A stretch of 9,247 bases of DNA. It comes from an uncultured beta proteobacterium. GTDB taxonomy: Bacteria > Pseudomonadota > Gammaproteobacteria > Burkholderiales > Burkholderiaceae_C. This document shows positions 1-7,278 of the stretch, piece by piece. Within the stretch, counting starts at the first letter, position 1, and every line of letters begins with the position of its first letter. The notes beneath the pieces were generated by a model. The model searched no databases and was not told the DNA's origin. It worked only from the letters and a program-made list of their open reading frames with translations. The translations under genes were made by a program, and so were the position numbers. The stretch covers positions 1 to 9,247 of the forward strand of contig CAJBVC010000741.1 in assembly GCA_903958915.1 (NCBI GenBank), in the 5' to 3' direction.

Positions 1-725
1 ATGCCGGCATAAATGGAGCCCAGCACCGCGGTAATGAGCAGCACCACTGGGATCAGACTGCCAGACTCCTTGACCTTCTGTGCAAAAGACATGCGCGCAT
101 CGCGCGGCGGAATCTGCCCGGGGTGCAAGAGCGACCAGACCACGATGTAGCCCGAAAACAGTGCCGCCAGCAAGATGCCCGGAATGACGCCAGCAATGAA
201 CAGGTCGGAGATGGATACGTCTGCCGCCACGCCGTACACAATCATGATGATGGAAGGCGGTATCAGCAGGCCCAGCGTGCCGGCTCCGGCCAGGGTGCCA
301 ATGACCATGTCTTCCGGGTAGCCGCGGCGTTTGAGTTCGGGCAATGTCATTTTGCCGATGGTGGCGCAGGTGGCCGCGCTGGAGCCTGACACCGCGGCAA
401 AAATGGCGCAGCCCACCACATTGGTGTGCAGCAGGCGCCCGGGCAAGGCTTGCATCCATGGTGCCAGGCCCTTGAACATGTCTTGCGAGAGCCGGGTGCG
501 AAACAAAATCTCGCCCATCCAGATGAACAGGGGCAGGGCGGTGAGCGTCCAGCCGGAGGATGAACCCCAGATGGTGACGGCCATGGCATCACCGGCGGCG
601 CGCTGCGAGAAAATCTGGATGCCGATCCAGGCCACGCCGGAGAGCGTCAGGCCAATCCACACGCCGCTACCCAGGATGAGGAACAGCGCCCCGATCAGTA
701 CGCCGGTGACAGCCAGATCATTCAT
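1..725 (-). CDS. dctM: TRAP transporter large permease DctM (3' end outside window)
   Basis: This is the large, multi-membrane-spanning subunit of a tripartite ATP-independent periplasmic (TRAP) transporter, the channel that uses an ion gradient to move the solute delivered by DctP across the inner membrane. The 241 N-terminal codons are in the window; family members are about 425 residues, so the C-terminal 40% or so lies off the left edge. The protein begins MNDLAVTGVLIGALFLI, a hydrophobic first helix, and is hydrophobic throughout. Family signatures are visible: VSGSSAAT (S113-G-S-S116), a KRRGY stretch shortly after, and GLLIPPSIIMIVYG with IPPS at residues 155-158. The start is supported by an AGGA Shine-Dalgarno (complement of 731-734) five bases upstream of ATG. 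It lies 17 bp downstream of dctQ and is surely co-transcribed with it. No internal stop is present. Confidence 0.95.
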   Translation of the reverse strand, partial: MNDLAVTGVLIGALFLILGSGVWIGLTLSGVAWIGIQIFSQRAAGDAMAVTIWGSSSGWTLTALPLFIWMGEILFRTRLSQDMFKGLAPWMQALPGRLLHTNVVGCAIFAAVSGSSAATCATIGKMTLPELKRRGYPEDMVIGTLAGAGTLGLLIPPSIIMIVYGVAADVSISDLFIAGVIPGILLAALFSGYIVVWSLLHPGQIPPRDARMSFAQKVKESGSLIPVVLLITAVLGSIYAG

Positions 726-742
726 TGCGGTCCTGTGTCAGG

Positions 743-1252
743 CTATTCGTTGCGCAGCATTTCGCTGCTGCTCAATGGCTGGCGTTTGCCCAGCAGTTCG
801 AGGACGAAGTCATCAACGAATGCAATGGCGAACACCACGGTACCAACGGCCATTACCAACTGGGGTATCCACAAGGGTGTGGCATCCACACCGGTGGACA
901 CGTCATTGAAGTCCAGCGATTGCCAGACCAGACGGCAGCTATAAAACGCCATCACGGCACTGAGCAAGGATGCAAACCCCAGACTCCAGACTTCCAGCAC
1001 TTTGCGCATCGGCCCTTGCAACGCATTCAGGATCAGTGTGACCCGGATGTGCTCGCCCCGCTTGAGGGTATGGGCCAGTGCCAGAAAACCGGCACCCGCC
1101 ATCAGGTAGCCGGCGTAAGCATCGGTGCCGCGCACGTTAAATCCCAACTGGCGGCTTACCACCGACAGCATGACCATGACCAGCAGCCCCACCATGCACA
1201 TCGCTGCCAATGCGGCGGTGCTGTTGTACAAGCCGTCCAGCAGGCGTCGCAT
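743..1252 (-). CDS. dctQ: TRAP transporter small permease DctQ
   Basis: This is the small membrane subunit of the TRAP transporter, which forms the membrane complex with DctM. At 169 residues it has the normal family length. Four hydrophobic segments are visible, roughly residues 10-32, 45-62, 88-108 and 128-152. The stretch GEHIRVTLIL (about residues 66-75) after the second segment matches the G-x-H-[IV]-R-V motif of DctQ proteins. The start follows the dctP stop directly (TGA-CCC-ATG, a 3-bp gap). No good Shine-Dalgarno precedes the ATG, so translation probably depends on coupling to dctP. DctQ proteins are poorly conserved, but the position between dctP and dctM makes the call firm. Confidence 0.93.
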   Translation of the reverse strand: MRRLLDGLYNSTAALAAMCMVGLLVMVMLSVVSRQLGFNVRGTDAYAGYLMAGAGFLALAHTLKRGEHIRVTLILNALQGPMRKVLEVWSLGFASLLSAVMAFYSCRLVWQSLDFNDVSTGVDATPLWIPQLVMAVGTVVFAIAFVDDFVLELLGKRQPLSSSEMLRNE

Positions 1253-1255
1253 GGG

Positions 1256-2224
1256 TCAGGGTTTGCTGTAGGCGTCGATCAAGGCTTTGCCTTCCGGGCC
1301 GGCTTTTTCCAGCCACTCCTTGAGCATGGTGTCGCCCACTTTCCTCAGGTCTGCTTTGAGTTGGGTCGACGGAGGCAGTACCTGCATGCCAAAGCCCTTG
1401 AGTTTTTCGAGGGTGTCGACATTGACCTTCTTGCTGGCGGCCAGACCGCGCGCTTCGGCATCGGCGGCAGCTTTCAGCACGGCGTCCTGGGTGGGTTTGT
1501 CCAGCGCGTCAAAGGCCTTCTTGTTCACCAGCACGGCATTCTTTGGCAGCCAGGCCTGGGTATCGTAGTAGTACTTCAGGGACTCATAGAGCTTGCTGTC
1601 CACGCCGGTGGCGCCGGACGTCATGGTCGAGTCCACCACGCCGGTGGCCAGGGCTTGCGACAGCTCGGCCGCTTGCACCGTGACCGGTTGTGCGCCCACC
1701 AGTTCGGCAATGCGGCTGGTGGCTGGGCTGTAGGCGCGCCACTTGATGCCCTTGAGGTCGGCTGCGGAAGCCAGCGGCTTCTTGGTGTAGATGCCTTGCG
1801 GTGGCCAGGCCACGGCGTACAGCAAACCCATGCCCTGCTCGGCCAGCTTCTTTTCGATCAAGGGCCTTTGCGCCTTGTAGAGCTTGACCGACTCGTCGTA
1901 GCTGTCGGCCAGAAAGGGCAGGCCATCGGCCCCATAGATTTGCCACTCGTTCTGGAAGTTGGCAAAGATGATTTCGCCGGCCTGGGCCTGGCCGCCCTGC
2001 ACCGCGCGCTTGATTTCTGGTGCCTTGAACAAGGATGCGTTGGAATGCACTGTGATCTTGAGCTTGCCGCCAGTGGCTTTATCCACATCGTTGGCGAACT
2101 GCACCAGATTCTCGGAGTGAAAGTTGGTGGCCGGGTAAGCGCTGGCCAGATCCCATTTGGTTTGGGCAAATGCACCTGCTGCAGCGCACATCAGTGCGGC
2201 GGTGACCATACGGCTGATCTTCAT
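1256..2224 (-). CDS. dctP: TRAP transporter solute-binding protein DctP, pyroglutamate-type candidate
   Basis: This periplasmic solute-binding protein captures the substrate and hands it to DctQM. It has 322 residues, the usual length. A signal peptide is clear: MKISR, a hydrophobic core, and AFA^QT as the likely cleavage site after residue 20. The mature protein starts with a typical DctP first strand (WDLASAYP). The ligand-binding Arg of the family is expected at R163 in KWRAYSPATSRIAELVG. The following segments AAELSQALATGVVDS (185-199), SGATGVDSKLYES (203-215) and DTQAWLPKNAVLVNKKAF (221-238) resemble the DctP subfamily that I recall binding pyroglutamic acid (Bordetella pertussis DctP6/DctP7). 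The divergent 5-oxoprolinase supports this substrate. The start is fixed by AGGAG (complement of 2230-2234) five bases upstream. Substrate assignment is inference; a C4-dicarboxylate or other 2-oxo acid remains possible. Confidence 0.96.
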   Translation of the reverse strand: MKISRMVTAALMCAAAGAFAQTKWDLASAYPATNFHSENLVQFANDVDKATGGKLKITVHSNASLFKAPEIKRAVQGGQAQAGEIIFANFQNEWQIYGADGLPFLADSYDESVKLYKAQRPLIEKKLAEQGMGLLYAVAWPPQGIYTKKPLASAADLKGIKWRAYSPATSRIAELVGAQPVTVQAAELSQALATGVVDSTMTSGATGVDSKLYESLKYYYDTQAWLPKNAVLVNKKAFDALDKPTQDAVLKAAADAEARGLAASKKVNVDTLEKLKGFGMQVLPPSTQLKADLRKVGDTMLKEWLEKAGPEGKALIDAYSKP

Positions 2225-2301
2225 GGTGACTCCTGATTCAAAGGTTGTGGTGGTGGGTGAGGATAATTCAAAATCTCAGCCCACGGAAACACAAGGTAAC
2301 C
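2225..2301. promoter_or_regulatory. Divergent promoter region between dctP and the 5-oxoprolinase gene
   Basis: These 77 bp must contain the 5' control signals for both the TRAP operon (leftward) and the oxoprolinase gene (rightward), unless either is read from further away. Visible elements are the dctP ribosome site (AGGAG on the minus strand, 2230-2234), the oxoprolinase ribosome site (AAGG, 2293-2296, five bases before ATG), and a direct repeat of ATTCAAA at 2236-2242 and 2266-2272, 30 bp apart. The AT-rich part at 2262-2275 is the best place for a -10 element in either direction, but no hexamer pair with proper spacing stands out. The repeat could be an operator for a shared regulator or chance. 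Confidence 0.45.
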
Positions 2302-5300
2302 ATGATCAAGCAGCACACCGGTTTGGACAGCGAAGAGCCGAACGCCGGTTCGAAACAACGCTGGCAGTTCTGGATTGATCGGGGCGGCACATTCACCGAC
2401 GTAATCGGCAAGCGGCCAGACGGTACGCTGGTCACCTACAAGCTGCTCAGCGAGAACCCCGAGCAATACCGCGATGCTGCCGTGACCGGTATGCGCCATC
2501 TGCTGGGTTTGCAACCCGCTGAGTCGATCACCTCCGAGCAGGTGGAGTGCGTCAAGATGGGCACCACGGTGGCCACCAATGCGTTGCTGGAGCGCAAGGG
2601 CGAGCCTACGCTGCTGGTCACCACCCGTGGCTTTCGTGATGCGCTGCGCATTGCCTACCAGAACCGCCCGCGGCTGTTTGACCGCAACATCGTGTTGCCC
2701 GAGCTACTGTACTGCGCCGTGGTCGAGGCGCAGGAGCGCATGGGCGCGCACGGTGAGGTGGTGCAGCCGCTGGATGAATTGCTATTAAAAGAGGAGCTTC
2801 TTACGCACTATGCACGGGGCTTGCGTAGTGTTTCGATTGTTTTTATGCACGGTTACCGCTATACCGCGCATGAGCAGGCGGCCAAGCGCATTGCGCAGGA
2901 GGTGGGTTATTCCCAGATCAGCACCTCGCACGAGGTCAGCCCGATGATGAAGTTTGTGGGTCGGGGCGACACCACGGTGGTCGATGCTTACCTCTCACCC
3001 ATTCTCACGCGCTATGTGCAGCAGGTGGCGGCCGAGATGCCGGGCGTGAAACTGTTCTTCATGCAGTCTTCCGGAGGTCTGACCGACGCCCATGCCTTTG
3101 CCGGCAAAGACGCGATATTGAGCGGCCCGGCCGGTGGCATTGTGGGCATGGCGCGCACCGCCAGTCTGGGCGGGCACGCCAAGGTGATCGGTTTTGACAT
3201 GGGAGGCACATCGACCGACGTGTCGCATTACGCCGGAGAGTTTGAGCGCGAGTTCGAAACCCAGGTGGCCGGGGTGCGCATGCGCGCACCGATGATGAGC
3301 ATCCACACCGTGGCGGCGGGCGGCGGCTCCCTGCTCAAGTTTGACGGCGAACGTTTTCGCGTGGGGCCACAGAGTGCCGGCGCCAACCCCGGACCGGCCT
3401 GTTACCGGCGCGGCGGCACGCTGGCAGTGACCGATGCCAACGTGATGGTGGGCAAAGTGCAGCCTGCCTATTTCCCCAAAATGTTCGGGCCGCAGGCCAA
3501 CGAGCCGCTGAGTTTTGAGGCAGCACGCGATCAGTTTGCTGTCCTCGCCCAACAAACCGGCCGCGCGCCCGAGGCGGTTGCCGAAGGCTTTATCAACATC
3601 GCGGTGCAGCAGATGGCCAATGCCATCAAGAAGATATCGGTGGCGCGCGGCTACGACGTGACCCGCTACACCCTGCAGTGCTTTGGTGGCGCTGGTGGCC
3701 AGCATGCCTGCCTGGTGGCCGACGCGCTGGGCATGACGCGTGTGTTTGTGCATCCGTTGGCCGGGGTGCTGAGCGCCTATGGCATGGGGCTGGCGGACCA
3801 GAATGTCATCAAAGAGCAGTCGGTGGAGGCCAGGCTCAGCGCGCAGGCCCTGCCCGAGATTGCCGAGAAACTGAACGCCCTGGCGACAGCCGCGCAGGGC
3901 GAGTTGCAACGCCAGCAGGTCGGCGCCGGCGCGGTGTCGGTGTTCAAGCGCGTGCATGTGCGCTACGAGGGCAGCGACTCGGCGTTGGTAGTGCCCTTTG
4001 GCAGCCTGGCGGAGATTGAGGCCGGTTTTGAGGCCGCCTACCGCCAGCGTTTCGCCTTTCTGATGCCGGGCAAGGCGCTGGTAGTGGAAGCCGTATCGGT
4101 GGAAGCGGTGGTAGCGGGCGATGCCCCGGCCGAGCCGCGGCTGCCGCTGCACGCGTCACGCGAAGTGCCCAGGCGCGCAACGGTACGCATGTACTCCGGT
4201 GGCGAGTGGCACCAGGCCGCTTTGGTGGTGCGGGAAGACCTGCGCGCCGGCGACGTCATCTCCGGCCCGGCCATCATTGCAGAGAAAAACGCCACCACCG
4301 TGGTGGAGCCCGGCTGGGAAGCCAGTTTAACGGCTTTGGACCATTTGGTGCTGGACCGGCGGGCGCAGCGTGCTATGCAATTTGCAGCAGGCACCACAGT
4401 AGACCCGGTGCTGCTGGAGGTGTTTAACAACCTCTTCATGAACATTGCCGAGCAGATGGGCCTGCAGCTGCAAAACACCGCGCACTCGGTCAACATCAAG
4501 GAACGGCTGGACTTCAGCTGCGCCCTGTTTGACGCTGCCGGCAACCTGATCGCCAACGCGCCGCACATGCCGGTGCATCTGGGCAGCATGGGCGAGAGCA
4601 TCAAAACCGTGATCCGAGAAAACAAAGGTGCCATGCAGCCCGGCGATGTGTTCGTGCTGAACGACCCCTACCACGGCGGCACGCACCTGCCCGACATCAC
4701 CGTGATCACACCGGTCTATCTGACTCCCTCCCACTGGAAGGGGGAGGGTCGGGGTGGGGGTGAACACGAAACGGCCATGGCCGCGGAGCCGACGTTTTTC
4801 GTTGGCTCCAGAGGGCACCATGCCGACATCGGTGGAACAACACCCGGCTCCATGCCACCGTTTTCCACACGCATAGAAGAAGAGGGCGTGCAGATCATCA
4901 ATTTCAAGTTGGTGGACCGTGGTGTGCTGCGCGAGGCCGAGATGGTGACCCTGCTGCAAAGTGGTGAATTCCCGAGCCGCAACCCGCAGCAAAACATGGC
5001 CGACCTGAAGGCACAGATTGCCGCCAACGAAAAAGGCGTGCAGGAACTGCGCAAGATGGTGGAGGAGTTCGGGCTGGAGGTGGTGCAGGCCTACATGGGC
5101 CATGTGCAGGACAACGCCGAAGAGTCGGTGCGCCGAGTCATCACCCGGCTGAAAAATGGCGAATTCACCCTTTCGCTGGACAATGGCGCCCAGATTCAGG
5201 TGGCGATCCGGGTGGACACCGCGCAGCGCAGCGCCGAGGTGGACTTCACTGGAACCAGCGCGCAACAGTCCAACAACTTCAACGCGCCTACCGCCGTGTG

Positions 5301-5988
5301 CATGGCGGCGGTGTTGTATGTGTTTCGCACACTGGTGAATGACGACATTCCGCTCAATGCCGGTTGCCTCAAGCCCCTCAAGGTGATCATTCCGCCGGGC
5401 TCCATGCTCAACCCCAACCCACCCGCGTCGGTGGTGGCGGGCAATGTGGAAACGTCAAGCTGCATTACCAACGCCCTGTATGGTGCTTTGGGAGGGATGG
5501 CCGCGAGCCAGTGCACCATGAACAACTTCACCTTTGGCAACGCCCGCTACCAGTACTACGAAACCATTTCGGGCGGCTCCGGTGCCGGTGACGGCTTCGA
5601 CGGAACCAGCGTGGTGCAAACCCACATGACCAACTCGCGCCTGACCGACCCCGAGGTGCTGGAGTTCCGTTTCCCGGTGCGCCTGGAGAGCTACGAAATT
5701 CGGGAGTGCTCCGGTGGCGCAGGTCACTGGCATGGCGGCAATGGCGGGGTGCGCCGCGTGCGCTTCCTGGAGCCCATGACTGCCAGCATTCTGTCCAATG
5801 GACGTGTGCACGGGGCGTTTGGCATGGCCGGCGGGCAAGCAGGTCAGGTGGGCATCAACCGCGTCGTACGTGCCGATGGTCGTACCGAAGAGCTCGACCA
5901 CATCGGCCAGGCGGAGATGCTGGCGGGCGATGTGTTCGAGATCCACACGCCAGGCGGCGGCGGCTTCGGCCAGCGTATTGGCGATTGA
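2302..5988 (+). CDS. oplAH: 5-oxoprolinase (ATP-hydrolysing), single-chain HyuA-HyuB fusion
   Basis: This cytoplasmic enzyme of 1228 residues couples ATP hydrolysis to opening of 5-oxo-L-proline, giving L-glutamate. The HyuA half begins with [13 protein letters not shown] (about 21-33, phosphate-binding loop of the ASKHA-like fold), then [10 protein letters not shown] (about 91-100), [16 protein letters not shown] and FDMGGTSTD (298-306). The HyuB half starts near residue 700 ([13 protein letters not shown]) and carries [13 protein letters not shown] (786-798), [10 protein letters not shown] (836-845) and the C-terminal [20 protein letters not shown] and KLLSENP are typical of true oxoprolinases rather than hydantoinases, acetone carboxylase or acetophenone carboxylase. 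The ATG at 2302 is chosen because it has AAGG five bases upstream; the frame is open from 2245, but that longer start lacks a ribosome site and adds a non-conserved W-rich leader. Residues 808-820 are encoded by an inserted palindromic repeat, and a second repeat-like block covers codons from about 160. The frame is intact throughout, so the gene is probably functional. Confidence 0.95.
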   Translation: MIKQHTGLDSEEPNAGSKQRWQFWIDRGGTFTDVIGKRPDGTLVTYKLLSENPEQYRDAAVTGMRHLLGLQPAESITSEQVECVKMGTTVATNALLERKGEPTLLVTTRGFRDALRIAYQNRPRLFDRNIVLPELLYCAVVEAQERMGAHGEVVQPLDELLLKEELLTHYARGLRSVSIVFMHGYRYTAHEQAAKRIAQEVGYSQISTSHEVSPMMKFVGRGDTTVVDAYLSPILTRYVQQVAAEMPGVKLFFMQSSGGLTDAHAFAGKDAILSGPAGGIVGMARTASLGGHAKVIGFDMGGTSTDVSHYAGEFEREFETQVAGVRMRAPMMSIHTVAAGGGSLLKFDGERFRVGPQSAGANPGPACYRRGGTLAVTDANVMVGKVQPAYFPKMFGPQANEPLSFEAARDQFAVLAQQTGRAPEAVAEGFINIAVQQMANAIKKISVARGYDVTRYTLQCFGGAGGQHACLVADALGMTRVFVHPLAGVLSAYGMGLADQNVIKEQSVEARLSAQALPEIAEKLNALATAAQGELQRQQVGAGAVSVFKRVHVRYEGSDSALVVPFGSLAEIEAGFEAAYRQRFAFLMPGKALVVEAVSVEAVVAGDAPAEPRLPLHASREVPRRATVRMYSGGEWHQAALVVREDLRAGDVISGPAIIAEKNATTVVEPGWEASLTALDHLVLDRRAQRAMQFAAGTTVDPVLLEVFNNLFMNIAEQMGLQLQNTAHSVNIKERLDFSCALFDAAGNLIANAPHMPVHLGSMGESIKTVIRENKGAMQPGDVFVLNDPYHGGTHLPDITVITPVYLTPSHWKGEGRGGGEHETAMAAEPTFFVGSRGHHADIGGTTPGSMPPFSTRIEEEGVQIINFKLVDRGVLREAEMVTLLQSGEFPSRNPQQNMADLKAQIAANEKGVQELRKMVEEFGLEVVQAYMGHVQDNAEESVRRVITRLKNGEFTLSLDNGAQIQVAIRVDTAQRSAEVDFTGTSAQQSNNFNAPTAVCMAAVLYVFRTLVNDDIPLNAGCLKPLKVIIPPGSMLNPNPPASVVAGNVETSSCITNALYGALGGMAASQCTMNNFTFGNARYQYYETISGGSGAGDGFDGTSVVQTHMTNSRLTDPEVLEFRFPVRLESYEIRECSGGAGHWHGGNGGVRRVRFLEPMTASILSNGRVHGAFGMAGGQAGQVGINRVVRADGRTEELDHIGQAEMLAGDVFEIHTPGGGGFGQRIGD
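2779..2845. repeat. Candidate comamonad-type interspersed repeat within the oxoprolinase gene
   Basis: A block of AT-rich, rare-codon sequence (TTG CTA TTA AAA GAG GAG, then CTT CTT ACG CAC) stands out in a GC-rich gene. Its first 28 bases (2779-2806) resemble from memory the start of a dispersed repeat found many times in Comamonadaceae genomes, of the form TTGCTAT, A-rich, AGNAGCT, then CTNNCGC. The encoded protein ([18 protein letters not shown], from residue 160) aligns without length change to what I expect of other oxoprolinases. If this is the repeat, it has replaced rather than lengthened the coding sequence. The match is recalled, not computed, and chance is possible. Confidence 0.35.
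4723..4761. repeat. GC-rich palindromic repeat inserted in frame in the oxoprolinase gene
   Basis: The 39-bp unit consists of CCCTCCC (4726-4732), a 9-base loop and GGGAGGG (4742-4748), followed by the G-rich tail TCGGGGTGGGGGT (4749-4761). It is the type of dispersed palindromic unit common between genes in many proteobacteria, whose spurious translations contain peptides such as PTPTLPLP on one strand and KGEGxGxG on the other; here the antisense frame reads [12 protein letters not shown]. It is exactly 13 codons long and reads [13 protein letters not shown] (residues 808-820). It sits between the conserved [12 protein letters not shown] and [14 protein letters not shown] of HyuB. The family assignment is from memory; the palindrome and its in-frame position are seen directly. 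Confidence 0.8.
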
Positions 5989-6004
5989 GCAGCTGCGCTG
6001 CTCA
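5986..6004 (+). repeat. Inverted repeat overlapping the oxoprolinase stop codon
   Basis: TGAGCAG (5986-5992) and CTGCTCA (5998-6004) form a perfect 7-bp stem with a 5-base loop, beginning at the TGA stop itself. No T-run follows (GAAATGGGG), so it is not a canonical Rho-independent terminator. It could protect the 3' end of the mRNA or help termination. The remaining gap to the next gene (6005-6122) shows no further gene. Confidence 0.35.
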
Positions 6005-6090
6005 GAAATGGGGAAACCGTGGTGATTTCGCGCCACAGTTCAAGAAAAGACCCTCACCGTCAATTTCATGCAATGTCCGGTTCATAGAAT

Positions 6091-6113
6091 GTTAGGGTTA
6101 TCACTAATCTAAC
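6091..6113. promoter_or_regulatory. Operator-like inverted repeat upstream of the dehydrogenase gene
   Basis: GTTAG (6091-6095) and CTAAC (6109-6113) form an inverted repeat, and an inner TTAG (6092-6095) / CTAA (6104-6107) pair overlaps it in an AT-rich patch 10-32 bases before the start codon. This is where a repressor operator or a -10 region would lie. No matching -35/-10 pair with standard spacing was found (TTTCAT at 6064 and TAGAAT at 6085 have only a 15-bp spacer). The arms are short, so this is weak evidence. Confidence 0.25.
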
Positions 6114-6122
6114 GGGATCAAC

Positions 6123-6869
6123 ATGACTGCGCGTCTTTCCAACAAGGTTTCCATCATTACCGGTGCAGCCCAGGGCATCGGCCTGGCTACGGCCCTGAAG
6201 TTTGCACAAGAAGGTGCGATCGTGATCGTTTGCGATGTCAAACAGGCTGGCGTGGATGATGCTGTGGCGCAATGCCGCGCGCTGGGTGCGACGGCCGAAG
6301 GTTTTATGATGGACGTGACGCAACGCGCCGTGGTGGACGAGGTTGTGGCCCAGGTCAAGTCGCGGTTTGGCCGCATTGACGTGCTGGTCAACAACGCGGG
6401 CATCACCCAGGATGCGCGCCTGCAGAAGATGACCATCGAGCAGTTCGACCGCGTCATCGATGTGAACCTGCGCGGGGTGTTCCATTGCTCGCAGGCCGTG
6501 GTGGACGGCATGGTGGCACAGGGCAGTGGTGTGATTCTGAACGCCAGCTCCGTCGTGGGCCTCTACGGCAATTTTGGCCAGACCAATTACGCATCCACCA
6601 AGTTTGGCGTGATCGGCTTCACCAAGACCTGGAGCCGCGAATTGGGCCCCAAAGGTATTCGCACCAACGCAGTGGCTCCTGGCTTTATCACCACGCCGAT
6701 GGTCGCGGCCATGCCAGAGAAAGTGTTGGCCGATTTGGGTTCCAAGGTAGCCTTGCGCCGCTTGGGCAAGCCGGAAGAAATTGCCAACGTCTATGCCTTC
6801 CTGGCCAGCGACGAAGCCAGTTACATCAACGGTGAAGTGATTGAAGTTTCGGGTGGAATATCGCTTTAA
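6123..6869 (+). CDS. Short-chain dehydrogenase/reductase, FabG-like
   Basis: This is a classical SDR oxidoreductase of 248 residues, the normal length for 3-oxoacyl-ACP reductase-like proteins. The Rossmann dinucleotide motif is TGAAQGIG (13-20), followed by NNAG (90-93), the catalytic tetrad N115, S143 (NASSVVG), Y156 and K160 (YASTK), and PGFITTPM after strand six. The C-terminus SGGISL is typical. Asp38 at the end of the second strand (VCDV) favours NAD(H) over NADP(H) by the usual SDR rule, so a role other than fatty-acid synthesis is possible. A GGGA ribosome site (6114-6117) lies five bases before ATG. It is 134 bp downstream of the oxoprolinase gene, so it may have its own promoter. 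The substrate cannot be told from sequence. Confidence 0.95.
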   Translation: MTARLSNKVSIITGAAQGIGLATALKFAQEGAIVIVCDVKQAGVDDAVAQCRALGATAEGFMMDVTQRAVVDEVVAQVKSRFGRIDVLVNNAGITQDARLQKMTIEQFDRVIDVNLRGVFHCSQAVVDGMVAQGSGVILNASSVVGLYGNFGQTNYASTKFGVIGFTKTWSRELGPKGIRTNAVAPGFITTPMVAAMPEKVLADLGSKVALRRLGKPEEIANVYAFLASDEASYINGEVIEVSGGISL

Positions 6870-6881
6870 ATTCCCGCGTAG

Positions 6882-7081
6882 CGCCCGTGGGATCTGCGTA
6901 GAAGGGAGACGGCCGCGCATCTGACTGACCACGTATTGCCGCACCCGCCGGTGCGCCAGTGAGTACTGCCGGTACCGAAGCGGCTGCGCTACTGCATGCA
7001 GCGCGACCGGGCGGTATTGACCGTGGTGCTGCACATCTTCCTGCGCGCTATTTCGCAAATCCTGCAGGATCACTGCGCTAG
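6882..7081 (+). pseudogene. Fragment of an IS91-type transposase, decayed
   Basis: Reading in the frame of 6882, the translation contains RRRETAAHLTDHVLP, then PPVRQ, a stop (TGA at 6960-6962 where the family has Trp), and VLPVPKRLRYCMQRD continuing to VVLHIFLRAISQILQDHC. This matches from memory the conserved RRM-x-TAAHLVDHV, VRQWVLSVPKRLRYF and VLRIFLRVIAQSL segments just downstream of the zinc-binding domain of IS91-family transposases of betaproteobacteria. The N-terminal zinc fingers and the whole catalytic and C-terminal parts are missing. The fragment begins within about 15 bp of the dehydrogenase stop and is cut by the IS1380-type element at the CTAG target. It is non-functional. It fills most of the gap between the dehydrogenase gene and the insertion sequence. 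Confidence 0.75.
7078..7081. repeat. Left copy of target-site duplication (CTAG)
   Basis: CTAG here is repeated at 8693-8696, directly outside the two terminal inverted repeats of the insertion sequence. A 4-bp duplication fits the IS1380 family. The target is itself palindromic. Confidence 0.75.
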
Positions 7082-7096
7082 CCTGCATGTTTCACG
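7082..7096 (+). repeat. Left terminal inverted repeat of the IS
   Basis: CCTGCATGTTTCACG pairs with the complement of 8678-8692, with mismatches at positions 3, 5 and 8 of the 15. It lies directly inside the CTAG duplication and downstream of the transposase gene. Confidence 0.8.
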
Positions 7097-7278
7097 CATG
7101 ACCACTGTATGACGGTTTGGAGGTTGTTTTTGTCGCTCTGAGGGGTTTTGTGGTTGGATCCGGCGTGATTGGGTGGTTTTTTATGGCGTTTGATCCACTG
7201 CGAACGCAGCCACCCCTTCCCCGTCTTGGGTTACGGGCCGTTTTGGTGTCATCGCGCAGGCCAGGCACTGTATGGAGT

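Noticed and set aside
725..2236. Long 503-codon open frame on the plus strand across the transporter genes
   Set aside because: It is antisense to dctQ and dctP, which have clear family motifs. Its His/Gln/Gly-rich translation is typical of an antisense shadow of GC-rich genes.
2245..2301. Upstream extension of the oxoprolinase start (leader [11 protein letters not shown])
   Set aside because: There is no ribosome site before 2245, the leader is non-conserved in character, and ATG 2302 has AAGG at proper spacing.
2995..4152. Minus-strand open frame of 385 codons
   Set aside because: It lies wholly antisense to the conserved oxoprolinase gene and its composition (Arg, His, Gly, Ala) and lack of motifs mark it as a shadow frame.
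4327..5265. Minus-strand open frame of 312 codons
   Set aside because: It is antisense to the HyuB domain and contains the antisense peptide of the palindromic repeat; no motif or ribosome site supports it.
6872..6892. Hairpin TCCCGCG / CCGTGGGA after the dehydrogenase stop as a terminator
   Set aside because: The stem includes a G-U pair, has a 7-base loop and no T-run, and overlaps the start of the IS91-type relic.
7198..7209. CTGCG-AA-CGCAG palindrome in the left part of the IS as a transposase terminator
   Set aside because: The stem is only 5 bp and the loop 2 bases, and on the transposase strand it is followed by A-rich, not T-rich, sequence.
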